Positions 1 to 23,640 of a stretch of DNA of 64,000 nucleotides are shown in pieces; the stretch's first letter is position 1, and the number at the start of each line of letters is the position of its first letter. Made by a program: the position numbers and the translations under genes. The stretch is from the NCBI RefSeq assembly GCF_003265705.1, contig NW_020312867.1, positions 6,917,561 to 6,981,560 on the forward strand, given 5' to 3'. This stretch comes from Callorhinus ursinus (taxonomy: Eukaryota; Chordata; Mammalia; Carnivora; Otariidae). Under the pieces are notes generated by a model. It did no database searches. It worked only from the letters and a program-made list of their open reading frames with translations, and had not been told where the DNA came from.

Positions 1-1
1 G

Positions 2-238
2 CAGGCACTGAATTTCTGCATGGGGACTGATCCAGGCCTTGAGCACCTCTTGGCCTCAGCAGCCCCCTCTCCGGCACCACCCACCCCTCCAGCCTCACTC
101 CGGGCGCCGCTGCCCCTGCCAGCTGACCCCAAGGAACCCTGGGTCGCAGGAAGTTTCCCTGTCCAGGGAGGCTCCAGCTACCCATTGGGGCTGACCCCCT
201 GCCTATACCGGACACCAGGAATGTTCTTCTTTGAGTGA
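2..238 (+). CDS. FOXS1: FOXS1, C-terminal end (partial, 5' end outside window)
   Basis: An open frame enters from the left edge in frame 2 and encodes about 78 residues up to the TGA at 236-238. It ends in CLYRTPGMFFFE, preceded by PVQGGSSYPLGLTP, which I recognise as the C-terminus of the forkhead transcription factor FOXS1. The winged-helix DNA-binding domain lies upstream, outside the window, so only the Pro/Ala-rich tail is seen. FOXS1 is a nuclear sequence-specific transcription factor; family knowledge associates it with neural crest derivatives and pericytes. The ATG at position 20 is internal, not the start. The gene faces MYLK2 tail-to-tail, as in human. Identification rests on recall of the C-terminal motif plus synteny. 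Confidence 0.88.
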   Translation, partial: QALNFCMGTDPGLEHLLASAAPSPAPPTPPASLRAPLPLPADPKEPWVAGSFPVQGGSSYPLGLTPCLYRTPGMFFFE

Positions 239-495
239 AGCCAGCCTGGCCTCAGGCAGTCCCTGCAGGGCCCCTGCCAACCACACCCTCCAGGCTGAGC
301 CTGACTCAAGGATCTGGGGAGCTTTCAAGGGACCCAGGCCTGACAAGCCAACGACCGGGACAGGAAGCCAAGATTGGAGTAGTGAACACTCAGCCAGCCC
401 TGGCGCCTCCGGACAGACTTGAGGGAGAGGGGAGGCAGGGCCCCCTTGGGATTTACTCTGTGGCTCTCAGGGCCAATAAAACCAGTGTGATGGAT
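239..495 (+). other. FOXS1: FOXS1 3' UTR
   Basis: This is the sequence after the FOXS1 stop codon. A canonical AATAAA at 475-480 would place cleavage 10-25 nt downstream, giving a short 3' UTR of about 250-260 nt. The exact cleavage site is inferred. Confidence 0.7.
475..480 (+). terminator. FOXS1: FOXS1 poly(A) signal AATAAA
   Basis: A canonical hexamer lies 237 nt after the stop codon. It is followed by a GT-rich stretch (ccagtgtgatgg) suitable as a downstream element. Confidence 0.75.
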
Positions 496-834
496 GAGGA
501 TCAGCTTCCTGGATGGTTGGGGGCTGAGGGCCAGGACGCCTGGTTCTGTGTGCGGTGGCTGTGGTTGGGGGATTTTGGGGCAGGGGACCCTGGATGGAAA
601 TGTCCCATATGAGGCTTTCTCCTGCTGGGGACTTTCTCAGGGAGTTTCCCAGGAAGGTGGAGGAAGAGGGAGCAGGGAATAAGGAAGAGAGAAAGGGAGT
701 GTAGCCAAGAGACACCCGGCAGGGGGTGAAGGGGGGCTGGCCTGAGGGGCTAATTCTCCAGCCCCAAGCTCTGTCACTCAGCACCACCGCCCCCCATTAT
801 GAGTGGTCAGAATAACTGTGACCATTTGTGGCAT

Positions 835-1175
835 TTATTCTGTCCTGGGCTTGTCTCTATCCTTTCCCCGAGCCCTGTGCAATTTGGAATGTTATCCCCA
901 TTTTACAGCGGTGGAAACTGAGGCTCAGAGAGTTTGGGGTCCAGATGGCAAATGAGTAACTATACCCCCAGCCCCTGTCCCGCAGTCTGAGTGAGGACAC
1001 GGGGGTGGCGCACAGGGTAGGAGCAGAGCTGGTGTTGACCGCCAGAGCGGGAGGGGCTTTTATGGAATCCTGGAATGCTATTACAAAAAAGACACCCTGA
1101 CCCCTTGCACAGACAGGGAAACCGAGGCTCAAAAGGCAGGCACCAGGCCCCTTGTCTGCATTTCCCACATGAATG
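835..1175 (-). repeat. MIR-type SINE relics (two fragments)
   Basis: The passages 'cccattttacagcggtggaaactgaggctcagagag' (in parts) and 'acagacagggaaaccgaggctcaaaagg' match the reverse complement of the MIR core and tail. They are strongly diverged, so the boundaries are approximate. Confidence 0.6.
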
Positions 1176-2040
1176 AGGGATCTCCCTGAGCCCACAGCTC
1201 TCCAAAGGCCTCCTGATGACTCTTTAAGAAAGCATTTCTGTCATGCGGGGGAGTGGGTGGCTGTCCTGGGTACGGATCAGAAGTGACTGAGCCCTGACCT
1301 TTGGCCTCTTCTAGCCTCCCCGTTGGGCAGAAGCAGGAGAAATGGGTATACTCATGGCCCCTATCAGAGGAAGAGACTCAGGGACCTGAAAGCTCCCTGT
1401 CCCCACACCCTTCAATACCCAGAGTTGCTGAGGCAAAGGGCTTCCTCCTGGAAGCCTTGGTACCCCCATCTGGATCCTGGGTAGAGGGAGAAAAGAAAGC
1501 GGCCAGGGATACTGGGGAACCCCCTTTCTGGCATTTGATGTAGGGGCCTGATGGGTCTCCCGTCCCACGAGGTGACACCCAGGGGGCTGGAGACCCCTTG
1601 GTCGGGCAGGCAGCCCAGTCCCTCCAGAGGCCTACACTCAGGCAGGCGGCCATGCTGATTTCAGTCTCTGCTGCTCCCTCCTCCCTCAACAGGTCCCCTG
1701 GGGCCTGGGCGGAAGCGAGCCCGGCTGGACAGTCCCAACTGTCTGGTTCCCACAGACTCCAGAGCCTCCAGGGTGGAGGGAGGACCTGCAGGGTGGGGGC
1801 TCACTGTGGCCGCAAGGGGTTGGGAAAATGCCTGGCCAGCTGTGGGGCCCCTCCCCGCCATGCACGCCGGACCCCAACCTGGAATCCATCTAGCAATGGG
1901 CAGAAGAAGAGAGGGTCTGTCCTGTCTCATCACATGCAGGAAGCCTCATGGGCCAAGAGTAGAGCGACGTTCTGTGTGAATGGGGCATGAGTGAGAAGAG
2001 GGGAAGGAGATGCTTCTGTGGGTTTGTTCCAAGGTGTGTG

Positions 2041-2041
2041 C

Positions 2042-2082
<41 letters not shown>

Positions 2083-2091
2083 TGTGTGGGG
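2041..2091. repeat. (TG)n microsatellite
   Basis: About 19 nearly perfect TG dinucleotides at 2043-2080 are followed by imperfect AGTGTGTGG. It is a simple repeat in the intergenic region. Confidence 0.97.
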
Positions 2092-3769
2092 GGGATGCAC
2101 AGAGACAAACAGATAGTTACAGAGACAGGGACAAACAGATTCAGGGGGTAAGTGTTCTTTTTCAGTTGGGTCAGGGAAAGAGGCCTCTGCCGGGCACTGT
2201 TCCCTGTGGCGCATTCCTGTGGAGACCTGGTGACCCCAGTCCCTTCCCAGCCTGTGTCCTGAGCTTGTAGGAGGATGGGGAGGCTGGCCTGACTAGGGAG
2301 CCCCCACCTCTGCACCCTGCTCCAGCCATCCTCTAAGGAGCTTAGCATCTGAACTGGGGTGGGGGCTTGGGGAAAAGGAAGCCACGTCCCACCCTTTGCC
2401 CTGGGGAGACATACCAAAAAGGATCAATCACAGCTGGTGCACAGACTCAGCTATGGGCCAGAGCCCTCTCTCCATGTCCTTCTCTGACCCCCCAACATAG
2501 TCTAGAAGTGAAGACAAGTCCCCTCAGTCCCAATTCCCAAGCAGGACCCTGGGCTCAGCGCCTGCCTTGAACTCGCTGTCTGAACCTGGCTGAGCGCCCA
2601 TCTCTCTGGGCCCTGATTTCACTCCCTTTGCCCAGCAAGGGTTGGGGAAAGGGCAGCCTGACTCTGAGTCTGCGTCCCAGGGGAGGGTCTGACATGGGGG
2701 ACTGCCTGGAGGGGGTCCCATCCCCAGAGGTGCTGGACCAGGAGGCCCAGACACCATGATCTCATGTTGCCCTCTGCTGGCTGCCCGGCCCGGGGACCCC
2801 ACCCACTGGGCCTCCTGCCCTCACATTCTTTCCATGACCAACAGACGCCCTGTGGCTCCTGCCTGGCCACCCCCACCTGGAGGGGAGGACAGTGCTTAGC
2901 AGAGATTCAGAATGTCTAAGCCAGGCCAACCCAGAGAGCACCTCAGCACAGATGGACAGACCAAGGCCAGAGAAGGCAAACAACGTGCCCAAGGTCACAC
3001 AGCAAAGCAGGAACTGGTAACCCCTCCGCTGCCTTAACTGTGCAGCCCTTAGAGGACAGGAGCTGTCCCATTTGACTCTGCCTCAGGGACCCTCCTCCTC
3101 CCTGGAGGCTTGTCATCTCCAGAGGGGGATCCCAGCCCCTCCAACTCGTCCCCAGCAGGTTAGTGTGGAAAAGGGTGGCGAGTTGCCTTGTAGGGTCAGG
3201 CTAAATCAAATTCCAACATGGTGGAATCAGGGGCATTTAAGAATATTCCAGAGTTTTTATTCACAGCAGCTTAGATTCTTGGCATATCTCTTGCCCAATT
3301 TCTGAACCCCCTCTACACCAAGTACCAAATCGCATGGGGTTCCAGGAAAGGGGAGCCCGCTGCCTTCAGAGGCGGCCCCTTCCCGCCCAGGCCTGGCAGC
3401 TCTGAAGCTTCACCTGCTGGTCCTCTGGTCTCTGCTCTCCCTGGCCCCAAGGAGGCCACCCCCACCCACAGGGCTGGGCCTTCCTCAGACTCCTCCACCC
3501 TCCACATCTTATCTCCCTCCGCTCTCCCGCCCACCCGCTTCCTTCCCCGGTTTATGGCATTCCACTGCCCAGAGCTCAACACTCCCCACACCCAGACAGC
3601 GCCTGAGCCAGGGGCCTAGAGACCCTGGCTACTCTGAGGCCGCCACAGTGGTGAGGGAGAAGGGGGAGGCATGTCCGCCTGCAGAAAGTGTATGGGACCT
3701 CGCAATCCAGTCTTCAGCCAAAACATCCTGTCCCGACGACACCCAGGTGATTCCCATCTGCCAGGGGCA

Positions 3770-3990
3770 GTAGGCACAGCTCTAAGAGCAGGAGCTCTGG
3801 AGCCCAGCTGCCTAGGTTCAGATCCCAGGTCTGTCGCTTCCTAGCTGTGTGACCTCGGGCAAGTTGCTTCCCCTCTCTGTGTTTTCCTCATCCAAAACAT
3901 ATGGACACTAACAGTGGGAGTCTATGGGGTTGTTGTGAGGATGACATGAGTCAATATTGGCAAAGTGCTTAGAACCCGGTCGGGCACAAG
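3770..3990 (+). repeat. MIR element
   Basis: This is a nearly full-length old MIR. It contains the core 'agctgtgtgacctcgggcaa', then 'cccctctctgtg' and the distal 'ggggttgttgtgaggat' and 'gtgcttagaaccc' segments in the correct order. Confidence 0.85.
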
Positions 3991-4094
3991 GAAACCGCAA
4001 TGTGTTTAAATTTTTTAAAAAGTTGAGTCCCAGGGGCAAGTCCCCTTAACCTGATCTACTCCCCAGGAGAAGATGGGGAGATAGAGGGGAAGGG

Positions 4095-4245
4095 AAGACT
4101 GTTACAGAGACAGGCTTCGGGTTCAATTCCTGGCATCTCCACTTCCTTGCCGTGTGACTTGGAGCAAGTAGACTCACCTCTCTGAGTATCGTTTTCTTCA
4201 TCTGTAAAATGGGGGTAATGTTGTCAATCCCCAGGACCGGTATGG
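4095..4245 (+). repeat. MIR element (partial)
   Basis: A diverged MIR core (gtgtgacttggagcaagt) is followed by 'tcatctgtaaaatgggggta'. Confidence 0.8.
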
Positions 4246-4629
4246 GGGAAACCTCGTCCCACACACTGTGCGTACAATTTGGCCAACAAGAATGATACCA
4301 GAACATAAGACAGCCCCGCTGAGGGGCCTGGTACCTCAGCCCAGTCGCTCTGCCCCTTCCTTTGCACGTGGCAAACCTCTGTCCCCGCACAGCCAGAGGG
4401 GCCCAATCCCTGCTCCTGCCCCACTGGTAACTGGGTGGAGACAGGGAGGCAGCTGGTGGGGCCAAAGGAAGTGGCTCCAGGCTAAAAACAGGCCAGAGGC
4501 CCATTTAGTCACACAGCCAGAATCCTGCCTGGTGGCGCCTGCCTCCTCCTGACCACAGCCCTCAGGGAGCCCTGATCGGTCTTGGATACAAATGAGAGGC
4601 TGACCTTCCTGCTCCTGAAGACAGCCAAC

Positions 4630-5010
4630 TCCCTGGTGGGTGCTGTTTCCACCTCTCGGCCCTTGCACTTGCTGTCCCCTCCACCTGGAATGCTCCCTCC
4701 CTGCTGGCTGACTTCTCAACATCCAGAGGCCAAGTATCACCTGCTCAGAGAGCCTTCCCTCACCCCCTTAATTGATTAGATGCTTCCAGATTAGTGTCCA
4801 TCTCCTGCATCCCATTTGTTCCCTCCACCAGGCACCTACTGCAAAGTGGGATTGTGCATTTCAAGGCGTGTTCACTTTTTATTGTGTTTCTGACCTTGAA
4901 CGCAAGCTTCAGGGAGCTAGGGTTGGTCTGCCCTGTTCATTGGATCCACTTTCCTAACCCGGCAACGAGCACACAGAAGGCCCTCGATACAGGTTTGCTG
5001 AGTGGATGAA
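4630..5010 (+). repeat. L2-type LINE 3' relic
   Basis: The string 'cccttgcacttgctgtcccc' with 'tggaatgctccctccc' is the typical L2 3' segment. It ends with the 'gtttgctgagtggatgaatg' tail. Boundaries are approximate. Confidence 0.7.
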
Positions 5011-5099
5011 TGGAGTCATGGCCACCCACCCGTTCATCCCTTCGCCATGGATGAAATCTCAGAGAAGCCCCCAGGGGCTTGGTGACCTCCTCAGAGCAA

Positions 5100-5450
5100 A
5101 AGCCCAAGTTAGGGGCCCTGGGCCATCCAGCTTCGTCCTTGCTAGCCCTACCCTCACTCCAAACCGCCTTTGCACTTGGTCTTCCTTCTGCCCGGAACAG
5201 TCTTCTACTAACCCCCAGAGTACACTTTGATCTCTGTTCAAACGCTGTCCTCAGAGAAGCCTTCCCAGACTCTGCCCCCACCCACGCCACCAGCACATTC
5301 TAAATTCACTACTGCCTGGTCAGAGTTCTCCCACCTCAAATAGAGCTCCACAAGGCCAGAGACTTCTACCTCCTGGCTGCTTGCCCTCCAGCACCTAGAA
5401 TGCTCTCTGGAACACAGGAGGGTCTGCAGACATAGTTGTGGAACAAATAG
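5100..5450 (+). repeat. L2-type LINE 3' relic
   Basis: A second L2-like 3' segment follows the first: 'cctttgcacttggtcttcct', 'agagaagccttcccagactc' and an end near 'ggaacaaatag'. Next to it is a MIR-like tail at about 5515-5590 on the - strand. Confidence 0.65.
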
Positions 5451-6299
5451 AAGCTCAGCATCTTGGGCCACCTCTTCTATCTTCATCCCTCGTGGGACGC
5501 ATTGTTCCCGCGAGGCACGTATGATAATTACCCCCATTTTACAGACAGGAAACTGAGGCTCACAGAGGGCAAATAAGTAGATTTGAACCCCGTTCTGTGT
5601 GCCCTGAGCCCAGTCTCTGTCATCTGCCTGTCCCCCTAGAGGCACATGAGACCTGTGTCTCCCTCTCGTCCCCCCACTTCTCTCAACCGCTCAAGCAGAC
5701 CTGGCCCGGCCTCCTTCTGGCCTCCTTGCCTCCAGCCTCTCTCTCCCACTCACTGACCTCGCTGGTTTACGAGGGATCCCTGTAAACCACAGATCTGGCC
5801 ATGTGCCTCCTTTGCTCAAAACGCCTCCGTATCTCCCTATTGCCCTGATTCAGGCTGGCATTTGAGGCCCCTGCCAACTTCTCCAGACTGATTTCCTGCT
5901 TCATCATATGTAAAAGCCATACTGGGAGGCTCCAACACAATCTTGCTCTTAGCCACAAGCCTCTGGACACGTGATCTCCTCTGCCTGGAACACTGTCCTT
6001 GCTCCAACTGGAAAAGGCCTGCCCCTCAACTGCTCTCAGCTTGGATGTCACTTCCTGCCGCGGGAGAAAAGAGAATAGGAGTTCGTGTCTCCTTCCATGT
6101 CTCTCCAGCTTCACCCTAACCCCCAAGCTCCCACCCGGTGGGGTTCCAGAGGGTGTGAGCTCCCTGAGCGGGGGTGGGGGGGGTGGGAGGGGTGGAAACC
6201 ATGACTAATTCACCTCCGGGTTCTAGCTTGGGGCCAGGCCGAGAGCAGGGACTCTCCAAATAGCTGTGACATGATTGGGCCGTGTCAGAAGTCAGACCG

Positions 6300-6487
6300 C
6301 CTGCTTTGCACAGTGACCCCACCGTGTACTGGCTGGGGATTCAGGGACTTGTCCATAAACTCCCTGAGCCTCAGCTTCCTCATCTTAATGAAATCCCTAA
6401 TGAAAATACCCACTTATAGGGTGGGGATGAAATGAGTTCATAAATGGAAATCACTTGCTACAGTGCCCGGTGCTCAGTAAATAACAG
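6300..6487 (+). repeat. MIR element (diverged)
   Basis: The order 'cctgagcctcagcttcctca', 'gtggggatgaaatgagttca' and 'gtgcccggtgctcagtaaat' matches the MIR body and 3' end. Confidence 0.75.
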
Positions 6488-7469
6488 CCATTAATGTGCC
6501 GAAAGGAACAGGTGCGTGTGCAGCCGTGCAACTGGGAGCTTGGTGCAGGTAGGCACATCCTTCAGGACAGCCCTGGCTGCTGGACACCCTCGGGCCGCCC
6601 TGTCACTGGTCGAAGCTTTTCCCACCATTGCCCTGTTGGGTCCAAGGTGGCCAGTGGAATTCAAGGCCACTGGACGTAGACAGGAAGAGGCAGCGTCACC
6701 AGGCCCGGCGTAATCCAAACCAGATGCGGCCTCAGACCCATGGGGGTGGTCACTGTGGGCCTGGCCAAGGCCCAGAGGCAGGAAATAGTCTTGGAGGAAC
6801 GCTTTCTGGGCTGGAACCCGCCCGGAGGAGCTGTCCTGTTGAGGGTGTTAACCCTTCTTAGCCCACAAGGGGGTGCCCAGGACACCGGGCAGGGGAAACT
6901 GGTGGCACCGGCCCCAGGAGGCACCATGCACCTTGCAGGGAAGATCGCAGTGTCATCATTGTAATGGGCACCATGCAGAAGGGGCTCACAACCAAGCACT
7001 GTGGTGGGTAGGGCACACCAGGCAAGGGGCAGGGGATGCTCCCAGCCTGGTACCTGGGACTTGAAGAGTCACAGCCCAGAACCTTGGCCCAAAGAGCCAT
7101 GGATTCACTCCCTCCATCAGGATGGCTCCTCGGGTGAAAAGCTTTTTCCTGCAAGGCCCCTGGGGATGGGAGTTCTAGTGATGGTAGTGGGGCCGGGGCC
7201 CAGGCCTTCGAAGAGGCAGAAACTCAGCCCCATCGTGACTTTTTCCTGTGTGTTTTCTGTGGCCCTTGGAAGGAACAAATCTCTCTGAACCCCCATTTTG
7301 TCACCCATATTGTCGGGTCTATATCCTTTACCTCCAGGGACCAGGGGAGGCCAAAGGAGGCCCCTGATAAATCAAAAAGAGCCTTTCAAGATGTGCTCCT
7401 GGGAGGCGATAGGACAAAAGCAGTGATCAGGCCTGTTCCATGGTTCTGGGTGGGCTTCCTTCCTAGGAA

Positions 7470-7580
7470 AGGTTAATTTGCTGTGTGGCCTCCGGCAAGT
7501 TACCTTCCCTCTCAGAACCTGTTTCCTCATCTGTGAAATAGGGTGAATGAGCGCCCTATCCCGTCTTGCGACTGTCATGA
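7470..7580 (+). repeat. MIR element (partial)
   Basis: The MIR core 'gctgtgtggcctccggcaag' is followed by 'cctcatctgtgaaatagggt'. Confidence 0.75.
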
Positions 7581-8254
7581 AGGCCTAGGAGTGGCTGCGG
7601 AGAGCAGAGCCGTGGTTGTCATTTGCATATTATGGAGGAGGAAATTGGGACCTGTGCTGAGAGTCAGGGGTCCTCGGTTCTAGTCCCAGCTGTTGCTCTC
7701 TGCTGAGGGGCCTTCCTCGTTTTGGCCTCGGTTTCCCCAGCTGGATCCAGGCCCTGGATCTCTGCTGTGGCTGGACCTCATTTCCTCACCCCCCCCACCC
7801 CGCCTCACGGCTGTGACTCAGCCCTCATCATCACGCTGTGTGGCCGAGGCTCAGCCTGGGTGGGGGCCAGCAATGCGGAGAGAACTCAGAGGAAACCACA
7901 GGCCTGGCCCAGCTGGCAGGTGCCGAGAGGGCGGGCAGGCGGGCAGGCAGGCAGGGATCCACGGCCCTGGGGGCCTTGTCTATAAGCACAAGTCCCACCA
8001 AGAACCCCAACCCAGGTTCCCCAGGCCCCCCAACCCTGAGTGTAAGACCCACCGGGCTTAGACCCCAAAGTCTGCCCCACCTCACCCCATGTGGCACCTG
8101 CTGCAGTGGGAGGCTGCACCCACCTGCTGGTACAGGGCAGGGGTGGGGTTGATAACCCCGGCCCTGCCCTCCAGGCCAGTATTCATGGAGTCAGGGGAGA
8201 TAGGGATGAACAGGGTCCTGGTCTGTGGTCAAGTCCAAGATTTCTCAAGAGGCG

Positions 8255-8420
8255 GGCGGTGCAGCAGTTAAGAGCAGGGGCTCTGGGCCGGTACTGTCTG
8301 GATATCAGTCCTGGCTTGGCCTTCGACTTGCTGTGCGACCCTAAGCAAGGGGCTTAACCTCCCTGAGGCTTGGTTTCCGCATCTGAGAAATGGGCCTAAC
8401 ACCATGCCTGCTGGGCAGGA
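8255..8420 (+). repeat. MIR element
   Basis: This is a diverged MIR starting near 'gcagttaagagcaggggctc'. The core is 'gctgtgcgaccctaagcaag' and the tail 'tccgcatctgagaaatgggc'. Confidence 0.8.
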
Positions 8421-8884
8421 TCACCATGAGCAGTCAACGTGATCATGAACACGCGGAGCTGGAGCAGGGCTGGTAGGTACCCAGCAGCGCGCCATGCACG
8501 TGAACGGCTGTCGCTGCCACACCTGCTGGAACCCATTCACCCCAAGCAGGCAAATCAGCTGCCCCGCTGAGGCCAGTCCCACTTCTGACTCAGTTGTCCT
8601 CACAGCCAGAAAGGCTGTGCCCTCTTCGGGTCAAGCTCTCCCACCCTCTGAGCTGCCTTCTGCAGCAGATGGGAGCCCCTCCCCTGCACGGCAGGCCCCC
8701 GGCAGGAAAGAGCAGAGAACAGCTCTCTCCCCCAAAGCGTCTGGGGAGACCCCCACCACTGCAGGTCCAGCAAAGGTGCCACAGGCCTGCCCAAACCTCT
8801 GGCTCCACCTGGAGACTCTGCTTTCTGCTGACACCTCGTTCTGTGGGGAAGCAGTGTGGACTTGCGCGCAGAGCCTTGCTCTGG

Positions 8885-9110
8885 GAGACCAGAGTTTAAG
8901 GTCCAGCTTCTGACTTGTTGAATAGCCTTCAAGTTCCTTCCCCTCTCTAAGCCTCAGTTTCCATGCGCCGCCCCCCCGCCCGCCACGTAAAATAGGAATA
9001 ATAATAATGTCCTCCTCATAAGCTTGCTGCGAAGGATAAATGAGTTAATACCCGTATAGGCACTTAAATGGAGCCTTGCACCCAGTAAGCACCCAATACA
9101 TGTTGGATGG
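8885..9110 (+). repeat. MIR element
   Basis: The MIR body 'ctaagcctcagtttcc' is followed, after a C-rich insert, by 'aataggaataataataatgt', 'aaggataaatgagttaatac' and 'agtaagcacccaataca'. Confidence 0.75.
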
Positions 9111-9319
9111 TGCTGTGACAGAGGAGCAGATTGAGGCCCAAAGTGGGAAAGCCGCTTGCCCAGAGCCTGAGCTGGGCAGCCTGGTTCCTGAGGCTGCACC
9201 GGGGGCCACCATGCTGCGCCCTGAAGGGCCCCTCGAGGGCCCAGCCCACAGCAGCGCTAGGGGAACGGTGGTCATCTCTGACCTCACCCAAGTGCATGCA
9301 CACACCCAGGGAAGGAAGC

Positions 9320-10197
9320 CACATCCAACCTGTACATTTATTTACAAGGCACAAGCTGAGAGCAGGTGGGGGACTGCCCGATGGCTTTCCCACTCCTCCT
9401 GGGCCTGCTGACCCCATCATCCAAAGCCATGGGTGACCCTGGGGCTGAGGGCCCCGAGTGGCTGGGCTGGGCCCGCCTGGCCCTCAGGCAAGCTCGGGGG
9501 TGGTCTCCCTGTCCCCCAGGCCCCTCCCCTCCCCCTCCGCCAGGCCTGGGCTGGGCGTCCTTCTCTCACACAGAGTTCCTGTGTGTTGGTGGTTGTCAGG
9601 AAGGTGGGCGGGGGCCGGGCCCAGGCCAGATGGTGTGTACTCGGTCTTATCTGTTGGGAGTGGGGAGGAGGGCGGGGGCATGGAGGTCCTCTTTCACAAA
9701 GCCTGCTCTGTCTCCCCTGGCAGCTGGGCCTCAGGAATTGGCCTTGCTACCTTCCTGCCCCACCAAGGGCCTCCCATCCACAACTGCAGAAGCCCCGCAT
9801 GCTGGGACCCCCAGCCTTCCCGTTCCAGCTAGGAGCAAGCCCAACCCAGGGATGCCCCAGGTGAGGCCAAGCAGGGGTCACCAGGGCAGCAATTCCAAGA
9901 GGGGGAGCCAGGGAGGGAACAACAGGGCCTGTGGCATCTGGGCTGTGGCTCACGGGGCCGGGGCCCTGTCTGGGGAGGCATTAGCAGGATCGATTCAGGC
10001 CACATCTGAGGCGGCTCACGTCGGGGAAGCAGTCGCTGCGCGGGGTCGTGGGGAGCCCCGAGCCTCCCAGCCTGGCGCAGCCTTGTCCTAGCCAGCCCAC
10101 CCTGGGGATCTGGCCTGTCTGCTCTGGCCTTCTGGGCTGTGTGGCCTCAGCCCCGGCCACCGTTCGGCTGCGTCCAGGCCTCAGCAGCTCCTGGGGC
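9320..10197 (-). other. MYLK2: MYLK2 3' UTR (inferred extent)
   Basis: This runs from the stop codon at 10198-10200 to just past the AATAAA at 9337-9342, about 880 nt. It is GC-rich. Long + strand open frames here (for example 9366-10091) look like antisense shadows of GC-rich UTR without protein-like features. Confidence 0.55.
9337..9342 (-). terminator. MYLK2: Probable MYLK2 poly(A) signal (AATAAA on - strand)
   Basis: TTTATT on the + strand reads AATAAA in the MYLK2 direction, about 855 nt past the MYLK2 stop codon. It is the first canonical hexamer I noticed downstream of the stop. That it is the site used is inference. Confidence 0.6.
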
Positions 10198-22129
<11,932 letters not shown>

Positions 22130-22512
22130 GAGGCAGGGAGGCGTGTGCTTCTGCTTGTCTAACTCAAGTCTTTCTAGCTGCAGAAAGAAGAGTGAGGTGT
22201 GTCAGGCTGTCAGATTCTTCCTCTTGCCTGGCAGAGAAGAGCCAGGGCCAGCTGACTGAGGGAAGAGAGGTACCCGGAGCAGAGAGGGGCAACCTGATGG
22301 CCGCCTGACTTGCAGCGGCTGCCCAGGAGCTCTCCTGGGGCAGTTGTAAGGGACTGGGCTGGGTGGGCAGAGGCGGAGGCAGGGGCGCAGGCAGGGGAGG
22401 CGGGGACGGAAGAGAGGATCTCTTACACCAGGGGCCATGCAGCCCGGACCGCCACCACCTGTCACTCTTGGCCCCCATTCAGAGGACACGGCATTCTTCC
22501 CACAGCCCGACC

Positions 22513-22534
22513 GGGGGGGGGGGGGGGGGGGGGG
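22513..22534 (+). repeat. G22 homopolymer run
   Basis: There are 22 consecutive G on the + strand, about 0.4 kb upstream of the MYLK2 ATG. It is potentially G-quadruplex-forming, and its exact length is likely polymorphic or error-prone. Confidence 0.9.
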
Positions 22535-23309
22535 AGAGTGTTGGAACAAGCAGGAAGAGAAAAGGGAGGGGGCCCCTGGGCCCCTGAGGGAGCAGCCGTT
22601 CCCCAGGCCTTGCCCAGTATCGCTGGCTTGGACGGGATCAGGCAGGGGGCCTGGCACAAGAGGGGTTCCCCGGCAGGGCCAGAGGACAAGATTATGCTCA
22701 GGCTGAGCCCTGGCTCTGCCCACCTGCATGCCACGTCTCCTGGGGTTGCCCAGAAGCTGGTGAGAGCCACGCAGGCCCAGGGGATAATCACCCTGACCCC
22801 ACTGCCCAGCTCTGTGCCCATGATCCCTGCTCCTGGCCTCTAGACCTGCTTGGGGGCATCTTTGGGGAAGAAATTGTCCCAGGGGCACTTGCTCAACATG
22901 TCCACGGGCCTGAAAGCATTTTCTTTTGGAAAATGTATTTTTCTTGGGCTCTTGGGGAGACGGAGCCTGGCCTGCTTGGAAGGAGGGGGGCTGGTGGAGA
23001 GTCTTTTCCAAAGATCCTTGACTACAGTGGGGAACTGGGGGCCACTCAAGCCCGAGGTGATCAAGCTGAGATGGGATGGGGAGAGGTATGATCCGGAGAG
23101 CCTTCCATCATCCAGGGACTGCCTGCCCAGAGCCTGTCTCTGAGGGGGGCCTTGAGAACCAGCTGGGCTGAGTGCACTGGAAACAGCTCTGCAGGGGGCA
23201 TCTGGGTTCAGGGCCTCCCCCCCAACTCTAATTCTCCCATGGAGGACACCACCCCTTCCCCCAGAGGGAGGGAGGCGGAAATGACTGGAGAAAACAGCAG
23301 GTCTGACCA

Positions 23310-23640
23310 AAGGAAAATTATGCAGCTGTAAACAAGATTGACGAGGCCGGGAATGAAAGGATGCGAAGCAACCTCCCAAATGGAGGGGAAACAAAAGAAA
23401 GAAATTTAAGCCATGTGCAGAACAGCAAGTACAATATGCTATCATTGGGCAAAAGGGGGTAATATATATAATAATATATAAACTTTCACCTTATACACAT
23501 AAGAATTTCTTTGTGATGACAAGCAAGAAACTGGGGGGCAGGGGTGGGAGGGAGACATCACGGCACACCCTTTTACTTTTTTTTTATTTGCACCATGAAA
23601 TATGTGAATGGAATACTATTCAAAATGAGTGATTTTTTTT
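23310..23640 (+). repeat. Ancient L1 (L1M-type) 3' end
   Basis: The order 'aattatgcagctgtaaacaa', 'catgtgcagaacagcaagta', 'gggtgggagggagac' and 'accatgaaatatgtgaatgg' follows the known 3' UTR of old mammalian L1M elements. A TA-rich simple tract lies inside at 23460-23482. Confidence 0.7.

Larger units (their letters stand above)
496..9319. other. FOXS1-MYLK2 intergenic region (tail-to-tail)
   Basis: This is GC-rich sequence without a convincing coding exon. It contains many diverged MIR and L2 fragments, a (TG)n microsatellite and G/C-rich low-complexity stretches. The open frames here are short, overlap on both strands and lack protein-like composition. No Can-SINE head was seen. Confidence 0.7.

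Noticed and set aside
20..22. ATG at position 20 as a gene start
   Set aside because: The frame is open to the window edge, and the residues match the internal FOXS1 C-terminal tail, so this Met is internal.
1890..2417. 175-codon - strand ORF with poly(HT)
   Set aside because: It runs through a (TG)n microsatellite in the intergenic region and has no other support.
9366..10091. 241-codon + strand ORF antisense to the MYLK2 3' end
   Set aside because: It is rich in Gly/Pro/Ala/Arg without domain-like pattern, overlaps other long frames on the same GC-rich DNA, and has no splice or poly(A) context. It is most likely chance openness.
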